DNA of 64,000 nucleotides from Bradyrhizobium sp. WBAH42 (lineage in GTDB: Bacteria; Pseudomonadota; Alphaproteobacteria; Rhizobiales; Xanthobacteraceae), in the NCBI RefSeq assembly GCF_024585265.1, contig NZ_CP036533.1, positions 2,489,001-2,553,000 of the forward strand, in the 5' to 3' direction. The notes below the pieces were generated by a model. The model was not told the origin of the DNA. It ran no database searches and was given only the letters and a program-made list of their open reading frames with translations. This document shows, in pieces, positions 16,787 through 26,479 of the stretch (positions are counted from its first letter, which is position 1; the number at the start of each line of letters is the position of its first letter). Both the position numbers and the translations under genes were made by a program.

Positions 16787-19700
16787 ATGCCGAGTTTCTT
16801 CATCGACAGGCCGATCTTCGCCTGGGTGGTTGCGCTGTTCATCTGCTTGATCGGTGCCATCGCGGTGCCGCTGCTGCCGATCGCGCAATATCCGATCATC
16901 GCGCCGCCTTCGATCTCGGTCTCGACCAGCTATCCCGGCGCCTCGCCGGAAAACCTCTACAACAGCGTCACGCGGCTGATCGAGGAGGAGCTCAACGGCG
17001 CCGCCAATATCCTCAATTTCGAATCGACCAGCGACTCGCTCGGCCAGGTCGAGATCATCGCCAACTTCCAGCCGGGCACCGATACCAGCGCCGCCTCGGT
17101 CGAGGTCCAGAACCGGATCAAGCGGGTCGAGGCTCGCCTGCCGCGCGCGGTGATGCAGCAGGGCATCCTGATCGAGGAAGCCTCCAGCGCGGTGCTGCAG
17201 ATCATCACGCTGAACTCGACCGACGGCAGCCTGGATGAAGTCGGCCTCGGCGACTTCATGATCCGCAACGTGCTCGGCGAGATCCGCCGCATTCCCGGCG
17301 TCGGCCGCGCCACGCTCTATTCGACCGAGCGCAGTCTTCGTGTCTGGGTCGATCCCGCAAAACTCGTCGGCTACGGGCTGACCGCCGACGATGTCAACAA
17401 GGCCATCACCGCGCAGAACGCGCAGGTCGCCTCCGGCAGCATCGGCGCCGAACCGTCGACGTCGAACCAGCGCACCTCGGCGTTGGTGCTGGTCAAGGGC
17501 CAGCTGTCGTCGCCGGACGAGTTCGGCGCCATCATCCTGCGCGCCAATGCCGACGGCTCGACCGTGCGCCTGCGCGACGTCGCGCGCGTCGAGGTCGGCG
17601 GCCTCAGCTATCAGTTCAACACCCGCCTCGATGGCAAGCCGACCGCCGGTCTTTCGGTGCTGATGTCGCCGACCGGCAACGCGCTGGCCACCGCGAGCGC
17701 GGTCGAAGCCAAGATGAAGGAGCTGTCGCGCTTCTTCCCGGCCAACATCAGCTACGAGATCCCCTACAACATCACGCCCGTAGTCGAGGCCTCGATCAAG
17801 AAGGTGCTGTCGACGCTGGTCGAGGCCGTGGTGCTGGTGTTCGTGGTGATGTTCTTATTTCTCCAGAACATCCGTTACACCATCATTCCGACCATCGTGG
17901 TGCCGGTGGCGTTGCTCGGCGCCTGCTCCACGCTGCTGCTCGCCGGCTACTCCATCAACATGCTCTCGATGTTCGGCATGGTGCTCGCGGTCGGCATCCT
18001 CGTCGACGACGCCATCGTGGTGGTCGAGAACGTCGAACGCATCATGGCCGAGGAGGGCCTGCCGCCGAAGGAAGCGACGCGGAAAGCCATGTCGCAGATC
18101 ACCGGCGCCATCATCGGCATCACCCTGGTGCTGATGGCGGTGTTCGTGCCGATGGCGTTCTTCCCGGGCTCGGTCGGCATCATCTACCGCCAGTTCTCGG
18201 TCACCATGGTCGCCGCGATCGGCTTCTCCGCCTTCCTGGCGCTGTCGTTGACGCCGGCGCTGTGTGCGACCCTGCTCAAGCCCGTCGAGGCCGGCCACGG
18301 TCATGCGAAGAGAGGCGTGTTCGGCTGGTTCAACCGCATGCTCGAAGGCGGCAAGGAGCGCTATTCGCGCACCGTCGGCTTCTCGCTGAACCGCACCGGC
18401 CGCCTGATGCTGGTCTATGCCGCGCTGCTGGTCGGCCTGTCCTGGGCCTTCGTCAACCTGCCCGGCGGCTTCCTGCCGGTCGACGACCAGGGCTTCGTCA
18501 CCACCGACGTGCAGACGCCGTCGGATTCGTCCTACGCCCGCACGGAAGCCGTGATCGAGAAGGTGGAGAAATATCTGGCGCAGCGGCCGGGCGTCGACAA
18601 CGTCACCTTCCTCACCGGCTTCAGCTTCTCCGGCCAGGGCATGAACACCGCGCAGGCCTTCATCACGCTGAAGGACTGGTCGGAGCGCGGGCCTAAAGAT
18701 TCCGCTGCTGCGATCGTCAACGACATCAACCGCGACCTGGGCTCGTCGATCCGCGACGCAAAGATCTCGGCGTTGCAGCCGCCGCCGATCGACAATCTCG
18801 GCAACTCGTCCGGCTTCTCGTTCCGCCTGCAGGACCGCGGCCAGAAGGGCTATCAGCAATTGATGCGCGCCGCCGACCAGCTGATCGCGGAGGCCAATGC
18901 CAGCCCGGTGCTGCAGAAGGTCTATATCGAAGGCCTGCCCGAGGCGGGGGTGGTCAATCTCATGATCGACCGCGAGAAGGCCGGCGCCTTCGGGGTCACT
19001 TTCGAGGACATCAACAACACCATCTCGACCAATCTCGGCTCGAACTACATCAACGACTTCCCGAACCGCGGCCGCATGCAGCGCGTCGTGGTGCAGGCAG
19101 ACGCGCGCGACCGCATGCGGACCGAGGACATCCTCAATTACAACGTCAAGAACAGCCGCGGCCAGCTGGTGCCGTTCTCGTCCTTTGCCACGGTGGAATG
19201 GGCGCGCGGCCCGACGCAGATCGCCGGCTTCAACTATTATCCGGCGGTGCGCATCTCCGGCGAAGCCAGGCCCGGCTTCACCTCGGGCGACGCCATTTCG
19301 GAAATGGAGCGGCTCGCCGGCAGACTGCCGCGCGGCTTCGGCTACGAATGGACCGGACAGTCGCTGCAGGAAAAGCTGTCGGGCTCGCAGGCGCCGTTCC
19401 TGCTGGCGCTGTCGGTGTTCGTGGTGTTCCTGTGCCTCGCCGCGCTCTACGAGAGCTGGACCATTCCGCTCGCGGTGCTGCTCACCGTGCCGCTCGGCAT
19501 CGTCGGCGCGGTCGCGGCTGCGACGCTGCGGAGCCTGCCCAACGACGTCTATTTCACCGTCGGCCTGATCACCATCATCGGCCTTGCGGCCAAGGACGCG
19601 ATCCTGATCATCGAGTTCGCGAAGGACCTGCGGAAGGAAGGCAAGCCGCTGGTCGAAGCCACCATCGAGGCCTGCCGCCTGCGCTTCCGCCCGATCCTGA

Positions 19701-19948
19701 TGACCGGCCTCGCCTTCATCTGCGGCGTGCTGCCGATGGCCATCGCCCACGGCGCCGGCGGCGCCAGCCAGCAGGCGCTCGGCTCAGTCGTGATGGGCGG
19801 CATGATCGCCGTGGTGATCCTGGCGCTGTTGATGGTGCCGGTGTTCTTCGTCTCCGTGCAGCGCGTGCTGGCGGGGGATCGCGAGCCAGCGCCGGCGCGG
19901 GAAGCCGAAGCGCACGGCCGGCCGGCGCCAGCGTCGCAGGGCCACTGA
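16787..19948 (+). CDS. RND multidrug efflux pump, HAE1 family
   Basis: This 1053-residue inner-membrane pump matches AcrB/MexB over its length. It starts with FFIDRPIFAWV and has twelve membrane helices with two large periplasmic loops. Proton-relay residues are present: the Asp pair in GILVDDAIVVVENV of helix 4 and the lysine in GLAAKDAILIIEFAKD of helix 10. It should export hydrophobic or amphiphilic compounds by proton antiport together with the adaptor at 15435. A short GAGG ribosome site precedes the ATG. The substrate range cannot be predicted. Confidence 0.95.
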   Translation: MPSFFIDRPIFAWVVALFICLIGAIAVPLLPIAQYPIIAPPSISVSTSYPGASPENLYNSVTRLIEEELNGAANILNFESTSDSLGQVEIIANFQPGTDTSAASVEVQNRIKRVEARLPRAVMQQGILIEEASSAVLQIITLNSTDGSLDEVGLGDFMIRNVLGEIRRIPGVGRATLYSTERSLRVWVDPAKLVGYGLTADDVNKAITAQNAQVASGSIGAEPSTSNQRTSALVLVKGQLSSPDEFGAIILRANADGSTVRLRDVARVEVGGLSYQFNTRLDGKPTAGLSVLMSPTGNALATASAVEAKMKELSRFFPANISYEIPYNITPVVEASIKKVLSTLVEAVVLVFVVMFLFLQNIRYTIIPTIVVPVALLGACSTLLLAGYSINMLSMFGMVLAVGILVDDAIVVVENVERIMAEEGLPPKEATRKAMSQITGAIIGITLVLMAVFVPMAFFPGSVGIIYRQFSVTMVAAIGFSAFLALSLTPALCATLLKPVEAGHGHAKRGVFGWFNRMLEGGKERYSRTVGFSLNRTGRLMLVYAALLVGLSWAFVNLPGGFLPVDDQGFVTTDVQTPSDSSYARTEAVIEKVEKYLAQRPGVDNVTFLTGFSFSGQGMNTAQAFITLKDWSERGPKDSAAAIVNDINRDLGSSIRDAKISALQPPPIDNLGNSSGFSFRLQDRGQKGYQQLMRAADQLIAEANASPVLQKVYIEGLPEAGVVNLMIDREKAGAFGVTFEDINNTISTNLGSNYINDFPNRGRMQRVVVQADARDRMRTEDILNYNVKNSRGQLVPFSSFATVEWARGPTQIAGFNYYPAVRISGEARPGFTSGDAISEMERLAGRLPRGFGYEWTGQSLQEKLSGSQAPFLLALSVFVVFLCLAALYESWTIPLAVLLTVPLGIVGAVAAATLRSLPNDVYFTVGLITIIGLAAKDAILIIEFAKDLRKEGKPLVEATIEACRLRFRPILMTGLAFICGVLPMAIAHGAGGASQQALGSVVMGGMIAVVILALLMVPVFFVSVQRVLAGDREPAPAREAEAHGRPAPASQGH

Positions 19949-19952
19949 AGCT

Positions 19953-20054
19953 GTCATTCCGGGGCGCGCGTAGCGCGAGCCCGGAATCCATCAAGCCGCA
20001 ATCACAGTCGATGAATGGATTCCGGGCCCGCCGAGAGGCGCGTCCCGGAATGAC
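19953..20054. repeat. Intergenic palindromic repeat, family B (copy 2)
   Basis: Ends GTCATTCCGGGGCGCG and CGCGTCCCGGAATGAC, inner GGAATCCATCA and GAATGGATTCC arms. It fills the gap between the convergent pump and inositol-phosphatase-family genes. Confidence 0.8.
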
Positions 20055-20063
20055 GAGCGGAGA

Positions 20064-20849
20064 TTACCTCCGCAAAATCTTCACCAGCTCCCCGTGCACG
20101 TACTCATTGCCGCACACGACGTGCCCCGTGACCAGAGGGTCGCCCGGCGTGGCGATATCGCTCACGGTGCCGCCGGCTTCGCGCACCATCAGCATACCGG
20201 CGGCGATATCCCAGGATTGCAAATCGCGCTCCCAATAGCCGTCGAGGCGGCCGGCGGCGACGAAGGCGAGATCGAGCGAGGCGGCGCCGAAGCGGCGGAG
20301 GCCGGCGACGCGGTCCTGGATCGCGGTCATCTCGCGGCGGAATTCCTCGTGATCGCCGCGGCCGATATGGGGCAGGCCGCAGGCCACCACGCATTCGCTC
20401 AGCTGGCGGCGGCCGGCGACGCGCAGGCGCTGGTCGTTGAGGAAGGCGCCCTTGCCGCGCTCGGCGATGTAGAGCTCGTCATTGGCGGGGTTGTAGATCA
20501 CGCCCGCGATCACGGTGCCTTCGCGGGCGAGGCCGATCGAGATGGCGAATTGCGGGATGCCGTGCAGGAAGTTGGTGGTGCCGTCCAAGGGATCGACGAT
20601 CCAGGTGTGGCTCTTGTCGGTGCCCTCGCGCTGTCCCCCTTCCTCGCCGATGAAGCCGTAGCCGGGGCGGGCCTTGGCGAGGTCCTGGTAGAGGATCTCC
20701 TCGGCGCGCTTGTCGGCGAGCGAGACGAAATTGGCCGGCCCCTTCAGCGAGACCTGGAGATGCTCGATCTCGCCGAGATCGCGCTTGAGGCTGCGGCCGG
20801 CGCGGCGCGCGGCCTTGACCATGACGTTGATAGTGGCGGAATACAGCAT
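20064..20849 (-). CDS. Inositol monophosphatase family protein (SuhB-like)
   Basis: This 261-residue cytoplasmic enzyme has the metal-dependent phosphatase motifs GEEGG, WIVDPLDGTTNFLHG and WDIAAGMLMVREAGG. It is expected to dephosphorylate inositol-1-phosphate or a related sugar phosphate; bacterial SuhB proteins can also bind RNA polymerase. The ATG at 20849 gives the usual MLYSATINVMVKAARRAG start; the longer frame to 20987 has no family match. It is last in a minus-strand run headed by transketolase, 85 bases after the Sel1-repeat gene. Confidence 0.92.
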   Translation of the reverse strand: MLYSATINVMVKAARRAGRSLKRDLGEIEHLQVSLKGPANFVSLADKRAEEILYQDLAKARPGYGFIGEEGGQREGTDKSHTWIVDPLDGTTNFLHGIPQFAISIGLAREGTVIAGVIYNPANDELYIAERGKGAFLNDQRLRVAGRRQLSECVVACGLPHIGRGDHEEFRREMTAIQDRVAGLRRFGAASLDLAFVAAGRLDGYWERDLQSWDIAAGMLMVREAGGTVSDIATPGDPLVTGHVVCGNEYVHGELVKILRR

Positions 20850-20934
20850 GTGCTTCTGGTCTTGATCGGGGAGAGGGGCGCGGAAACACGCCTGTTTGGG
20901 GGACTGGGTGCCCCGTGAGGGGCCCCGCGTCAAG

Positions 20935-22008
20935 TCATTTGGACCCGAGCCACTTCCTGGCGGCGGCCTCGGCCTTGGCGCGGTCATCGGCCGGCAGATC
21001 GGAGAGCTGCTTGTCGAGCTCGGGGTCGCCCTTGCCTGATGTCTTGGCCACCAGGTGCCATTTGAAGCCCTCGATCTTGTCCACGGGCGTGCCCACGCCG
21101 TTGATCAGCACCCATGCGAGGCGGTTCTGCGCGATCGCGCTGCCTTGGCGGGAGGCCTTGCGGAGCAGGGCGACGGCGGCCGGCTGGTTCTTCGGCGTGC
21201 CGGTGCCGTTGAACATCGCGATGGCGTATTCGACCTCGGCATCGACATTGTCGGCGAGCGAGGCGGCCTGCAGCAGCCGCACCGCGCGCTCGGGGTCCTT
21301 CGGCACGCCGGTGCCTTCCTTGTAGAAGGTCGCGAGCGCGTATTGCGCTTCGGGCAGGCCTGCATCGGCGGCCTGGCGCAGCAGCTCCGCCGAACGCCTG
21401 ATGTCCTGCGGCAGCGTCTGGCCGTCCAGATAGAGCAGAGCGAGGTTATAGGCCGCCTTGGGCTCGCCGAGCTTGGCGGCGGAGGCCATCAGCTTGACTG
21501 CCTCGTTTTTGTCGACCGGGCCGCCGCGGCCGGAAATGCGCAGCATGGCGAGCGCGAACATCGCCTCGCGATCGCCGGAATCGGCGGCGCGCTTGTACCA
21601 TTCGGCCGCTTTCGCGTAATCGCGCCTTATGCCCATGGCGTTGGAATAGAGCTCGCCGAGCATGGTCATCGCCTTGGCATCGCCCCCTTGCGCCCGCGCG
21701 GTGGCGAGCTCGAACGCCGTCTTGTACTGGCCGCGCTGATAGGCGCCGAACACCAGATCGACGTTGGGATCGTCGGACGGCGGCGCGGGGATCACGGTTG
21801 CCGGCTTGGGCGAGGCGGACGGCTTTGGAGATGAAGAGGGCTTCGGCGCCGGCGCGGCCTCCTTCTTCTTGGCCGGCGCGGGCGGCTTCGGCTTCTGCTT
21901 CTCTGCCGGTGCGCTCGGCGTCGTCGCCGGCGGGTTGATCTGCAGCTGCGCGGCCGCAGGGACGGTCAGCAGCAGCGTGGCCAGCATGGTGATGCACGGG
22001 AGCTTCAT
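20935..22008 (-). CDS. Secreted Sel1-repeat protein
   Basis: This 357-residue protein has a signal peptide (MKLPCITMLATLLLTVPAAAQ), a Pro/Lys/Ala-rich linker (residues ~25-75) and then about six Sel1/TPR-like repeats of about 36 residues, recognisable from A..WY..AA..GD..A...L...Y..G.G. It is probably periplasmic, with a scaffold or binding role; no partner is known. The start at 22008 follows the thiE-like stop by eight bases, so the two are one transcript. A long upstream in-frame extension is ruled out because the signal peptide marks the true start. Confidence 0.88.
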   Translation of the reverse strand: MKLPCITMLATLLLTVPAAAQLQINPPATTPSAPAEKQKPKPPAPAKKKEAAPAPKPSSSPKPSASPKPATVIPAPPSDDPNVDLVFGAYQRGQYKTAFELATARAQGGDAKAMTMLGELYSNAMGIRRDYAKAAEWYKRAADSGDREAMFALAMLRISGRGGPVDKNEAVKLMASAAKLGEPKAAYNLALLYLDGQTLPQDIRRSAELLRQAADAGLPEAQYALATFYKEGTGVPKDPERAVRLLQAASLADNVDAEVEYAIAMFNGTGTPKNQPAAVALLRKASRQGSAIAQNRLAWVLINGVGTPVDKIEGFKWHLVAKTSGKGDPELDKQLSDLPADDRAKAEAAARKWLGSK

Positions 22009-22016
22009 GTCGGGCG

Positions 22017-22736
22017 CTAGCCGTGCTCCTGGCGCGCAGGATCTTGGCTCGCAGGATCTTGGCTCGCAGGATCTTGGCCGGCCAGCGCCGTCGCATGGGC
22101 CTTCTTGATCGCGGCATCGACCTCGATCAACGCGGCCTTGGGGCCGCGCGGATCGGCCCAGATGAAGTCGCCGACCAGCACGAAATCGGCGCCGCTGAGG
22201 GCGAAGTCGTGGGCTTCGTCCAGCGAAATGGCAAAGCCGACGCAGGGCGGCTCGAACAGCTCGGCCCACCAGTCCAGCCGCTCGGCGATCGCCTGCGCCG
22301 AGGGACGCTGGCCTTTCGCATCGGGCTCGCCGAACAGCAAATAATCCGCGCCCATCTCGCCCGCATCCATGGAATGGTGCCGCGTCGTCAGCCCGCCGAC
22401 ACCGGCGATGCGATCTGGCTTGAGCGACGGCAGCGCCTCCTTCAGCGCGGCGATGCCGGGCAGGTGCGCGCCGTCGGCGCCGCCGCGCGCGACGATATCA
22501 GGGTGGCCGTCGACGAGGAGTGCCGCGCCCGCCTTCTGCACCGGCGGCGCCAATGCCTTGACGCGCGAGGTCATGCTGCGCTGATCGGTTTCCTTCAGCC
22601 GCAGCAGCACGGCGGCGACGTCGGCGGACGCGATCAGCTCGGGCAGCGCGGCGACCAGCGTCGCGGGATCATCGACGACGGGCGTCGCGAGATAGAGACG
22701 CGGCGCCGGGCGCGGCGGAAGCGGTTTGTTCGACAA
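22017..22736 (-). CDS. thiE: Thiamine-phosphate-synthase-like protein
   Basis: This 239-residue protein resembles the TIM-barrel ThiE family: PRLYLATPVVDD at the start, LLVDGHPDIVARGGADGAHLP near residue 75, and the GVGGLTTRHHSMDAGEMGADYLLFG stretch in which family members have the GVSVH....A..A.....DY..FG pattern. Many alphaproteobacteria carry such a divergent copy, so thiamine synthesis is likely but not certain. The C-terminus ends in a threefold QDPAS repeat from an exact 15-base tandem repeat. It starts three bases after the class I aldolase stop, which implies coupling. Confidence 0.75.
   Translation of the reverse strand: MSNKPLPPRPAPRLYLATPVVDDPATLVAALPELIASADVAAVLLRLKETDQRSMTSRVKALAPPVQKAGAALLVDGHPDIVARGGADGAHLPGIAALKEALPSLKPDRIAGVGGLTTRHHSMDAGEMGADYLLFGEPDAKGQRPSAQAIAERLDWWAELFEPPCVGFAISLDEAHDFALSGADFVLVGDFIWADPRGPKAALIEVDAAIKKAHATALAGQDPASQDPASQDPARQEHG
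22036..22080 (-). repeat. Three tandem 15-base repeats in the thiE-like 3' end
   Basis: The unit GCAGGATCTTGGCTC occurs at 22036-22050 and 22051-22065, and with two changes at 22066-22080. Being a multiple of three, copy number can vary without frameshift, and it encodes the repeated QDPAS tail of the thiE-like protein. Confidence 0.95.
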
Positions 22737-22739
22737 GGT

Positions 22740-23765
22740 CTAGGCTGCCTTCTGTTCCAGGCTGCTTTGCCATTCGCCCTTGGAGGCGAGGCCGTTCATG
22801 CGCGCGCGATGGCTGAAGGCGCGCTGGCCGGCCGCGACGTTCTCAGGCCTCCCGGACCAGGCCTTCTGCGGCGCGGCCTGCAGCGCGCGGCCATAGGAGA
22901 AGGTCAGGCCCCAGGGCAGCGGACCGAGCTTGTGCATGGCGTTGAGATGCGCGGTTGCCTCCTCGTCCGACTGGCCGCCGGAGAGGAAGGCGATGCCTGG
23001 CACCGCCGCCGGCACGCAGGCCTTCAGCAGCCGGATCGTCTTCTCCGCGACCTCCTCGACGGAGGCCTGCTTTGCGCATTTCTTGCCAGAGATCGCCATG
23101 TTCGGCTTCAGCACCATGCCTTCGAGCGCGACGCGCTGGACGCGCAATTCCTGGAAGGTCTTGTTGAGCACGCGTTGCGTCACCTCATAGCAGCGGTCGA
23201 TGTCGTGGTCGCCGTCCATCAGCACCTCCGGCTCGACGATCGGCACGATCTGCGCGGCCTGGCACAGCGCGGCATAACGGCCCAGCGCGTGGGCATTGAC
23301 GCTGATCGCGGTCATCGAGGGGATGCCGCTGCCGATGTCGATCACCGCGCGCCATTTGGCGAAGCGCGCGCCGCGCTCGTGATATTTCTTCAGGCGCTCG
23401 GCGAGCTTGTCGAGCCCGACGGTGACGAGCTCACCCGGGCACATCGGTAAGCCTTGCGTGCCTTCGTCGACCTTGATGCCGGGAATGGCGCCAGCCTGCT
23501 CGATCAGCTTGACCAGCGGCGTGCCGTCCTTGGCATTCTGCCAGATCGTCTCGTCATAGAGGATCACGCCCGAGATGTATTGGCTCATGGCGTCCTTGGA
23601 GCGAAACAGCATCTCGCGATAGTCGCGGCGGTTCTCTTCCGTCGATTCCACGCCGATTGCGTCAAAGCGCTTCTTGATGGTGCCGGAGGATTCGTCGGCG
23701 GCAAGGATGCCCTTGCCCGGCGCGACCATGGCGGTCGCGATTCTGTTGAGCTCAGTCAGATTCAT
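22740..23765 (-). CDS. Fructose-bisphosphate aldolase class I
   Basis: This 341-residue Schiff-base aldolase closely resembles the animal/plant type: APGKGILAADESSGTIKKR near the start, ENRRDYREML, GDHDIDRCYEVT, and the active-site lysine region LEGMVLKPNM, ending with FLSGGQSDEEATAHLNAM and TFSYGRALQ. It splits fructose-1,6-bisphosphate reversibly without a metal ion. The start at 23765 has a GGGAGGACC ribosome site. It lies directly after a class II aldolase in the same orientation (261 bases, repeat in between), so two non-homologous enzymes for the same step are neighbours. Confidence 0.93.
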   Translation of the reverse strand: MNLTELNRIATAMVAPGKGILAADESSGTIKKRFDAIGVESTEENRRDYREMLFRSKDAMSQYISGVILYDETIWQNAKDGTPLVKLIEQAGAIPGIKVDEGTQGLPMCPGELVTVGLDKLAERLKKYHERGARFAKWRAVIDIGSGIPSMTAISVNAHALGRYAALCQAAQIVPIVEPEVLMDGDHDIDRCYEVTQRVLNKTFQELRVQRVALEGMVLKPNMAISGKKCAKQASVEEVAEKTIRLLKACVPAAVPGIAFLSGGQSDEEATAHLNAMHKLGPLPWGLTFSYGRALQAAPQKAWSGRPENVAAGQRAFSHRARMNGLASKGEWQSSLEQKAA

Positions 23766-23888
23766 CGAGAGGTCCTCCCAAAACGATTCTGCCCTTGCCC
23801 GTGAAAATAGACCGTTCTCGGGCAATTGCCGAGTTATCGTTCGTCGCAGGGTAAAGGGGGGGAGGGAATGTCGTGCCACAAAAAGACT

Positions 23889-23988
23889 GTCATTCCGGGA
23901 TGCGCCGGAAGGCGCAGGCCCGGAATCCATAACCCCAGGCTGTGGTTATGGATTCCGGGCTCGCCGCTCTGCGGCGCCCCGGAATGAC
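23889..23988. repeat. Intergenic palindromic repeat, family B (copy 3)
   Basis: Ends GTCATTCCGGG and CCCCGGAATGAC; inner GGAATCCATAACC/GGTTATGGATTCC is a near-perfect stem. It lies between the two aldolase genes. Confidence 0.85.
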
Positions 23989-24026
23989 GGAGAGAGGTGC
24001 ACTGGTTTACGCCACCTCGCGATCGC

Positions 24027-25094
24027 TTACGCGACGCGGGGGTCCAGCTCGCCCTTGGCGTAGCGCTTGGCCATCTCGGCGGTGGTCAGCACCTTCTTGA
24101 TCTTGGAGGCCTGGCCTGCGGTGTTGAACTCCTGCAGGCGCTGCTTGCACAGCTTGGTCATCGCCTCCATCGCCGGCTTCAGGTACTTGCGCGGATCGAA
24201 CTCTTCCGGGTTGTCCTTCAGCACTTTGCGGATCTGGCCGGTCATGGCCATGCGGTTGTCGGTGTCGATGTTGATCTTGCGCACGCCGTTCTTGATGCCG
24301 CGCTGGATCTCGGCCACCGGCACGCCCCAGGTCGGCTTCATCTTGCCGCCATAGGCGTTGATGATGTCCTGCAGGTCCTGCGGCACCGAGGAGGAGCCGT
24401 GCATGACGAGATGCATGTTCGGCAGCTTGCGGTGGATCTCCTCGATCACGTTCATGGCGAGGATGTCGCCGTCGGGCTTGCGGGTGAATTTGTAAGCACC
24501 GTGCGAGGTGCCCATCGCGATCGCGAGCGCGTCGACCTTGGTCTCCTGGACGAACTTCACGGCCTCGTCCGGATTGGTCAGGAGCTGGTCGTGGCTGAGC
24601 TTGCCTTCGGCGCCGTGGCCGTCTTCCTTGTCGCCCATGCCGGTTTCGAGCGAGCCGAGCACCCCGAGCTCACCCTCGACCGAGATGCCGCCGAGATGGG
24701 CCATGTCGGTCACCGTCTTGGTGACGCCGACATTGTAGCCCCAGTCGCCGGGGGTCTTGCCGTCGGCCTTGAGCGAGCCGTCCATCATGACGGAGGTGAA
24801 GCCGGCCTGGATCGCGGTCATGCAGGTCGCCGGCTCGTTGCCGTGGTCGAGATGCACGCAGACCGGGATGTGCGGATAGATTTCGGTCACCGCGTCCATC
24901 ATGTGCTTGAGCATGACGTCGTTGGCGTAGGAGCGCGCGCCGCGCGAGGCCTGGATGATGACGGGCGCGTCGACCTGGTTGGCCGCGTCCATGATCGCCA
25001 GCGCCTGCTCCATATTGTTGATGTTGAAGGCCGGTACGCCGTAATCGTTCTCCGCCGCGTGGTCGAGCAATTGACGTAACGTGATCCGAGCCAT
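24027..25094 (-). CDS. fba: Fructose-bisphosphate aldolase class II (CbbA type)
   Basis: This 355-residue zinc-dependent aldolase starts [16 protein letters not shown]. It has the zinc and active-site motifs [30 protein letters not shown] and HGSSSVPQD, and the [16 protein letters not shown] segment typical of the Calvin-cycle CbbA group. It works in glycolysis, gluconeogenesis and, where present, the Calvin cycle, where it can also act on sedoheptulose bisphosphate. The ATG at 25094 matches the family start. It follows pgk by 41 bases. Confidence 0.95.
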   Translation of the reverse strand: MARITLRQLLDHAAENDYGVPAFNINNMEQALAIMDAANQVDAPVIIQASRGARSYANDVMLKHMMDAVTEIYPHIPVCVHLDHGNEPATCMTAIQAGFTSVMMDGSLKADGKTPGDWGYNVGVTKTVTDMAHLGGISVEGELGVLGSLETGMGDKEDGHGAEGKLSHDQLLTNPDEAVKFVQETKVDALAIAMGTSHGAYKFTRKPDGDILAMNVIEEIHRKLPNMHLVMHGSSSVPQDLQDIINAYGGKMKPTWGVPVAEIQRGIKNGVRKINIDTDNRMAMTGQIRKVLKDNPEEFDPRKYLKPAMEAMTKLCKQRLQEFNTAGQASKIKKVLTTAEMAKRYAKGELDPRVA

Positions 25095-25135
25095 CTGTCT
25101 TTGTCTCCCGTTGGGGGCCTGCAAGGGCCGCTTGA

Positions 25136-26332
25136 TTACTTGCTACGCAGAACTTCAACGCCGGGCAGGGGCTTGCCTTCCATCCATTCAAGGAACGCGC
25201 CACCGGCCGTCGACACATAGGTGAAGTCACTGGCCACGTGGGCCTGGTTGAGCGCGGCGACGGTGTCGCCGCCGCCCGCGATCGAGATCAGCTTCTTGGC
25301 CTTGGTGCGCTCGGCGGCGTGCTTGGCGGCCGCGACCGTGCCGCGGTCGAACGGCTGCATCTCGAACGCGCCCAGCGGTCCGTTCCAGACCAGCGTCGCC
25401 GCATCGTCGATCGCGGCGTGGACGCGCGCAATCGATTGCGGGCCGACGTCGAGGATCATGCCGTCGGTCGGGATCGCGTCGAGCCCATAGGCATGCGACG
25501 GCGCGTTGGCGGCGAAGTGGTAGGCGACGGTGGCGTCGACAGGGAGGATGATGGCGCAATTGGCGGCGTCAGCCTTCTCCATGATGCGCAGCGCGGTCGG
25601 TGCGAGATCCTTCTCGGCCAGCGACTTGCCGACCGCAACGCCCTGCGCGTGCAGGAAGGTGTTGGCCATGCCGCCGCCGATCACGAGCGCGTCGACCTTG
25701 GTCACGAGGTTTTCCAAGAGGTCGATCTTGGTCGAGACCTTGGCGCCGCCGATGATGGCGATGACAGGCTTGGTCGGCGAGCCCAGCGCCTTCTCCAGCG
25801 CGTCCAGCTCGGCCTGCATGGTGCGGCCGGCATAGGCCGGCAGCTTGTGGCCGAGGCCTTCGGTCGAGGCGTGGGCGCGGTGCGCGGCCGAGAACGCGTC
25901 ATTGACCCAGATGTCGCCGAGCTTAGCGAGCTCCGCGACGAAGCCGGGATCGTTCTTTTCTTCCTCTTTGTGGAAGCGGGTGTTTTCCAGACACAGGATG
26001 TCGCCGTCCTTCAGGTCGGCAACCGCCTTGGCCGCGGGCTCGCCGATGCAATCCTCGGCAAACGCAACGGGCTTCTTCACCACCTTCGCCAGCGCCTCGG
26101 CGACGGCCCTCAGCGAGTCCTTGGCGTCGCGGCCCTTCGGCCGGCCGAAATGCGCGAGCAGGATGACCTTGCCGCCCTTGTCCGCGATCTCGGTGATGGT
26201 CGGCGCAACGCGCTCGAGCCGGGTGGCGTCGGTGACGCGCCCGTTCTCCATGGGCACGTTGAGGTCGACGCGCAGCAGCACGCGCTTGCCCTTCACGTCG
26301 ACGTCATCGAGGGTACGGAATTTGTTGGTCAT
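25136..26332 (-). CDS. pgk: Phosphoglycerate kinase
   Basis: This 398-residue protein has the Pgk N-terminal signature [18 protein letters not shown], followed by [18 protein letters not shown] and the C-terminal nucleotide site (WNGPLGAFE and [14 protein letters not shown]). It transfers phosphate between 1,3-bisphosphoglycerate and ADP. The start at 26332 gives the family N-terminus; sequence upstream belongs to a repeat. It is central to the tkt-gap-pgk-fba series, all on the minus strand. Confidence 0.97.
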   Translation of the reverse strand: MTNKFRTLDDVDVKGKRVLLRVDLNVPMENGRVTDATRLERVAPTITEIADKGGKVILLAHFGRPKGRDAKDSLRAVAEALAKVVKKPVAFAEDCIGEPAAKAVADLKDGDILCLENTRFHKEEEKNDPGFVAELAKLGDIWVNDAFSAAHRAHASTEGLGHKLPAYAGRTMQAELDALEKALGSPTKPVIAIIGGAKVSTKIDLLENLVTKVDALVIGGGMANTFLHAQGVAVGKSLAEKDLAPTALRIMEKADAANCAIILPVDATVAYHFAANAPSHAYGLDAIPTDGMILDVGPQSIARVHAAIDDAATLVWNGPLGAFEMQPFDRGTVAAAKHAAERTKAKKLISIAGGGDTVAALNQAHVASDFTYVSTAGGAFLEWMEGKPLPGVEVLRSK

Positions 26333-26338
26333 CTCTCT

Positions 26339-26470
26339 TGTCCCCGGCGCTGCGATAGCAGCGGAGCGATGCGCTGCAGAACCGGGACCCACATGACAGC
26401 GAGTCCCGCGGTTGAATGGGTCCCGGCTCTGCGGAGCAGCGCTGAGGCGCTGCACCGCGTCCGGGACACG
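26339..26470. repeat. Intergenic palindromic repeat, family C (copy 2)
   Basis: Ends TGTCCCCGGCGCTGCG and CGCGTCCGGGACACG, inner AACCGGGACCCA and TGGGTCCCGGCT. It separates gap from pgk and reaches to within seven bases of the pgk start codon, so it overlaps where the pgk ribosome site should be. Confidence 0.8.
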
Positions 26471-26479
26471 AGACCCCGA

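Noticed and set aside
17855..19750. A 631-codon open frame opposite the RND pump
   Set aside because: Same shadow pattern as above; the plus strand carries an unmistakable AcrB-type pump.
22036..22080. Short tandem repeats that could suggest a CRISPR array
   Set aside because: Units are contiguous without spacers and lie inside a coding sequence.
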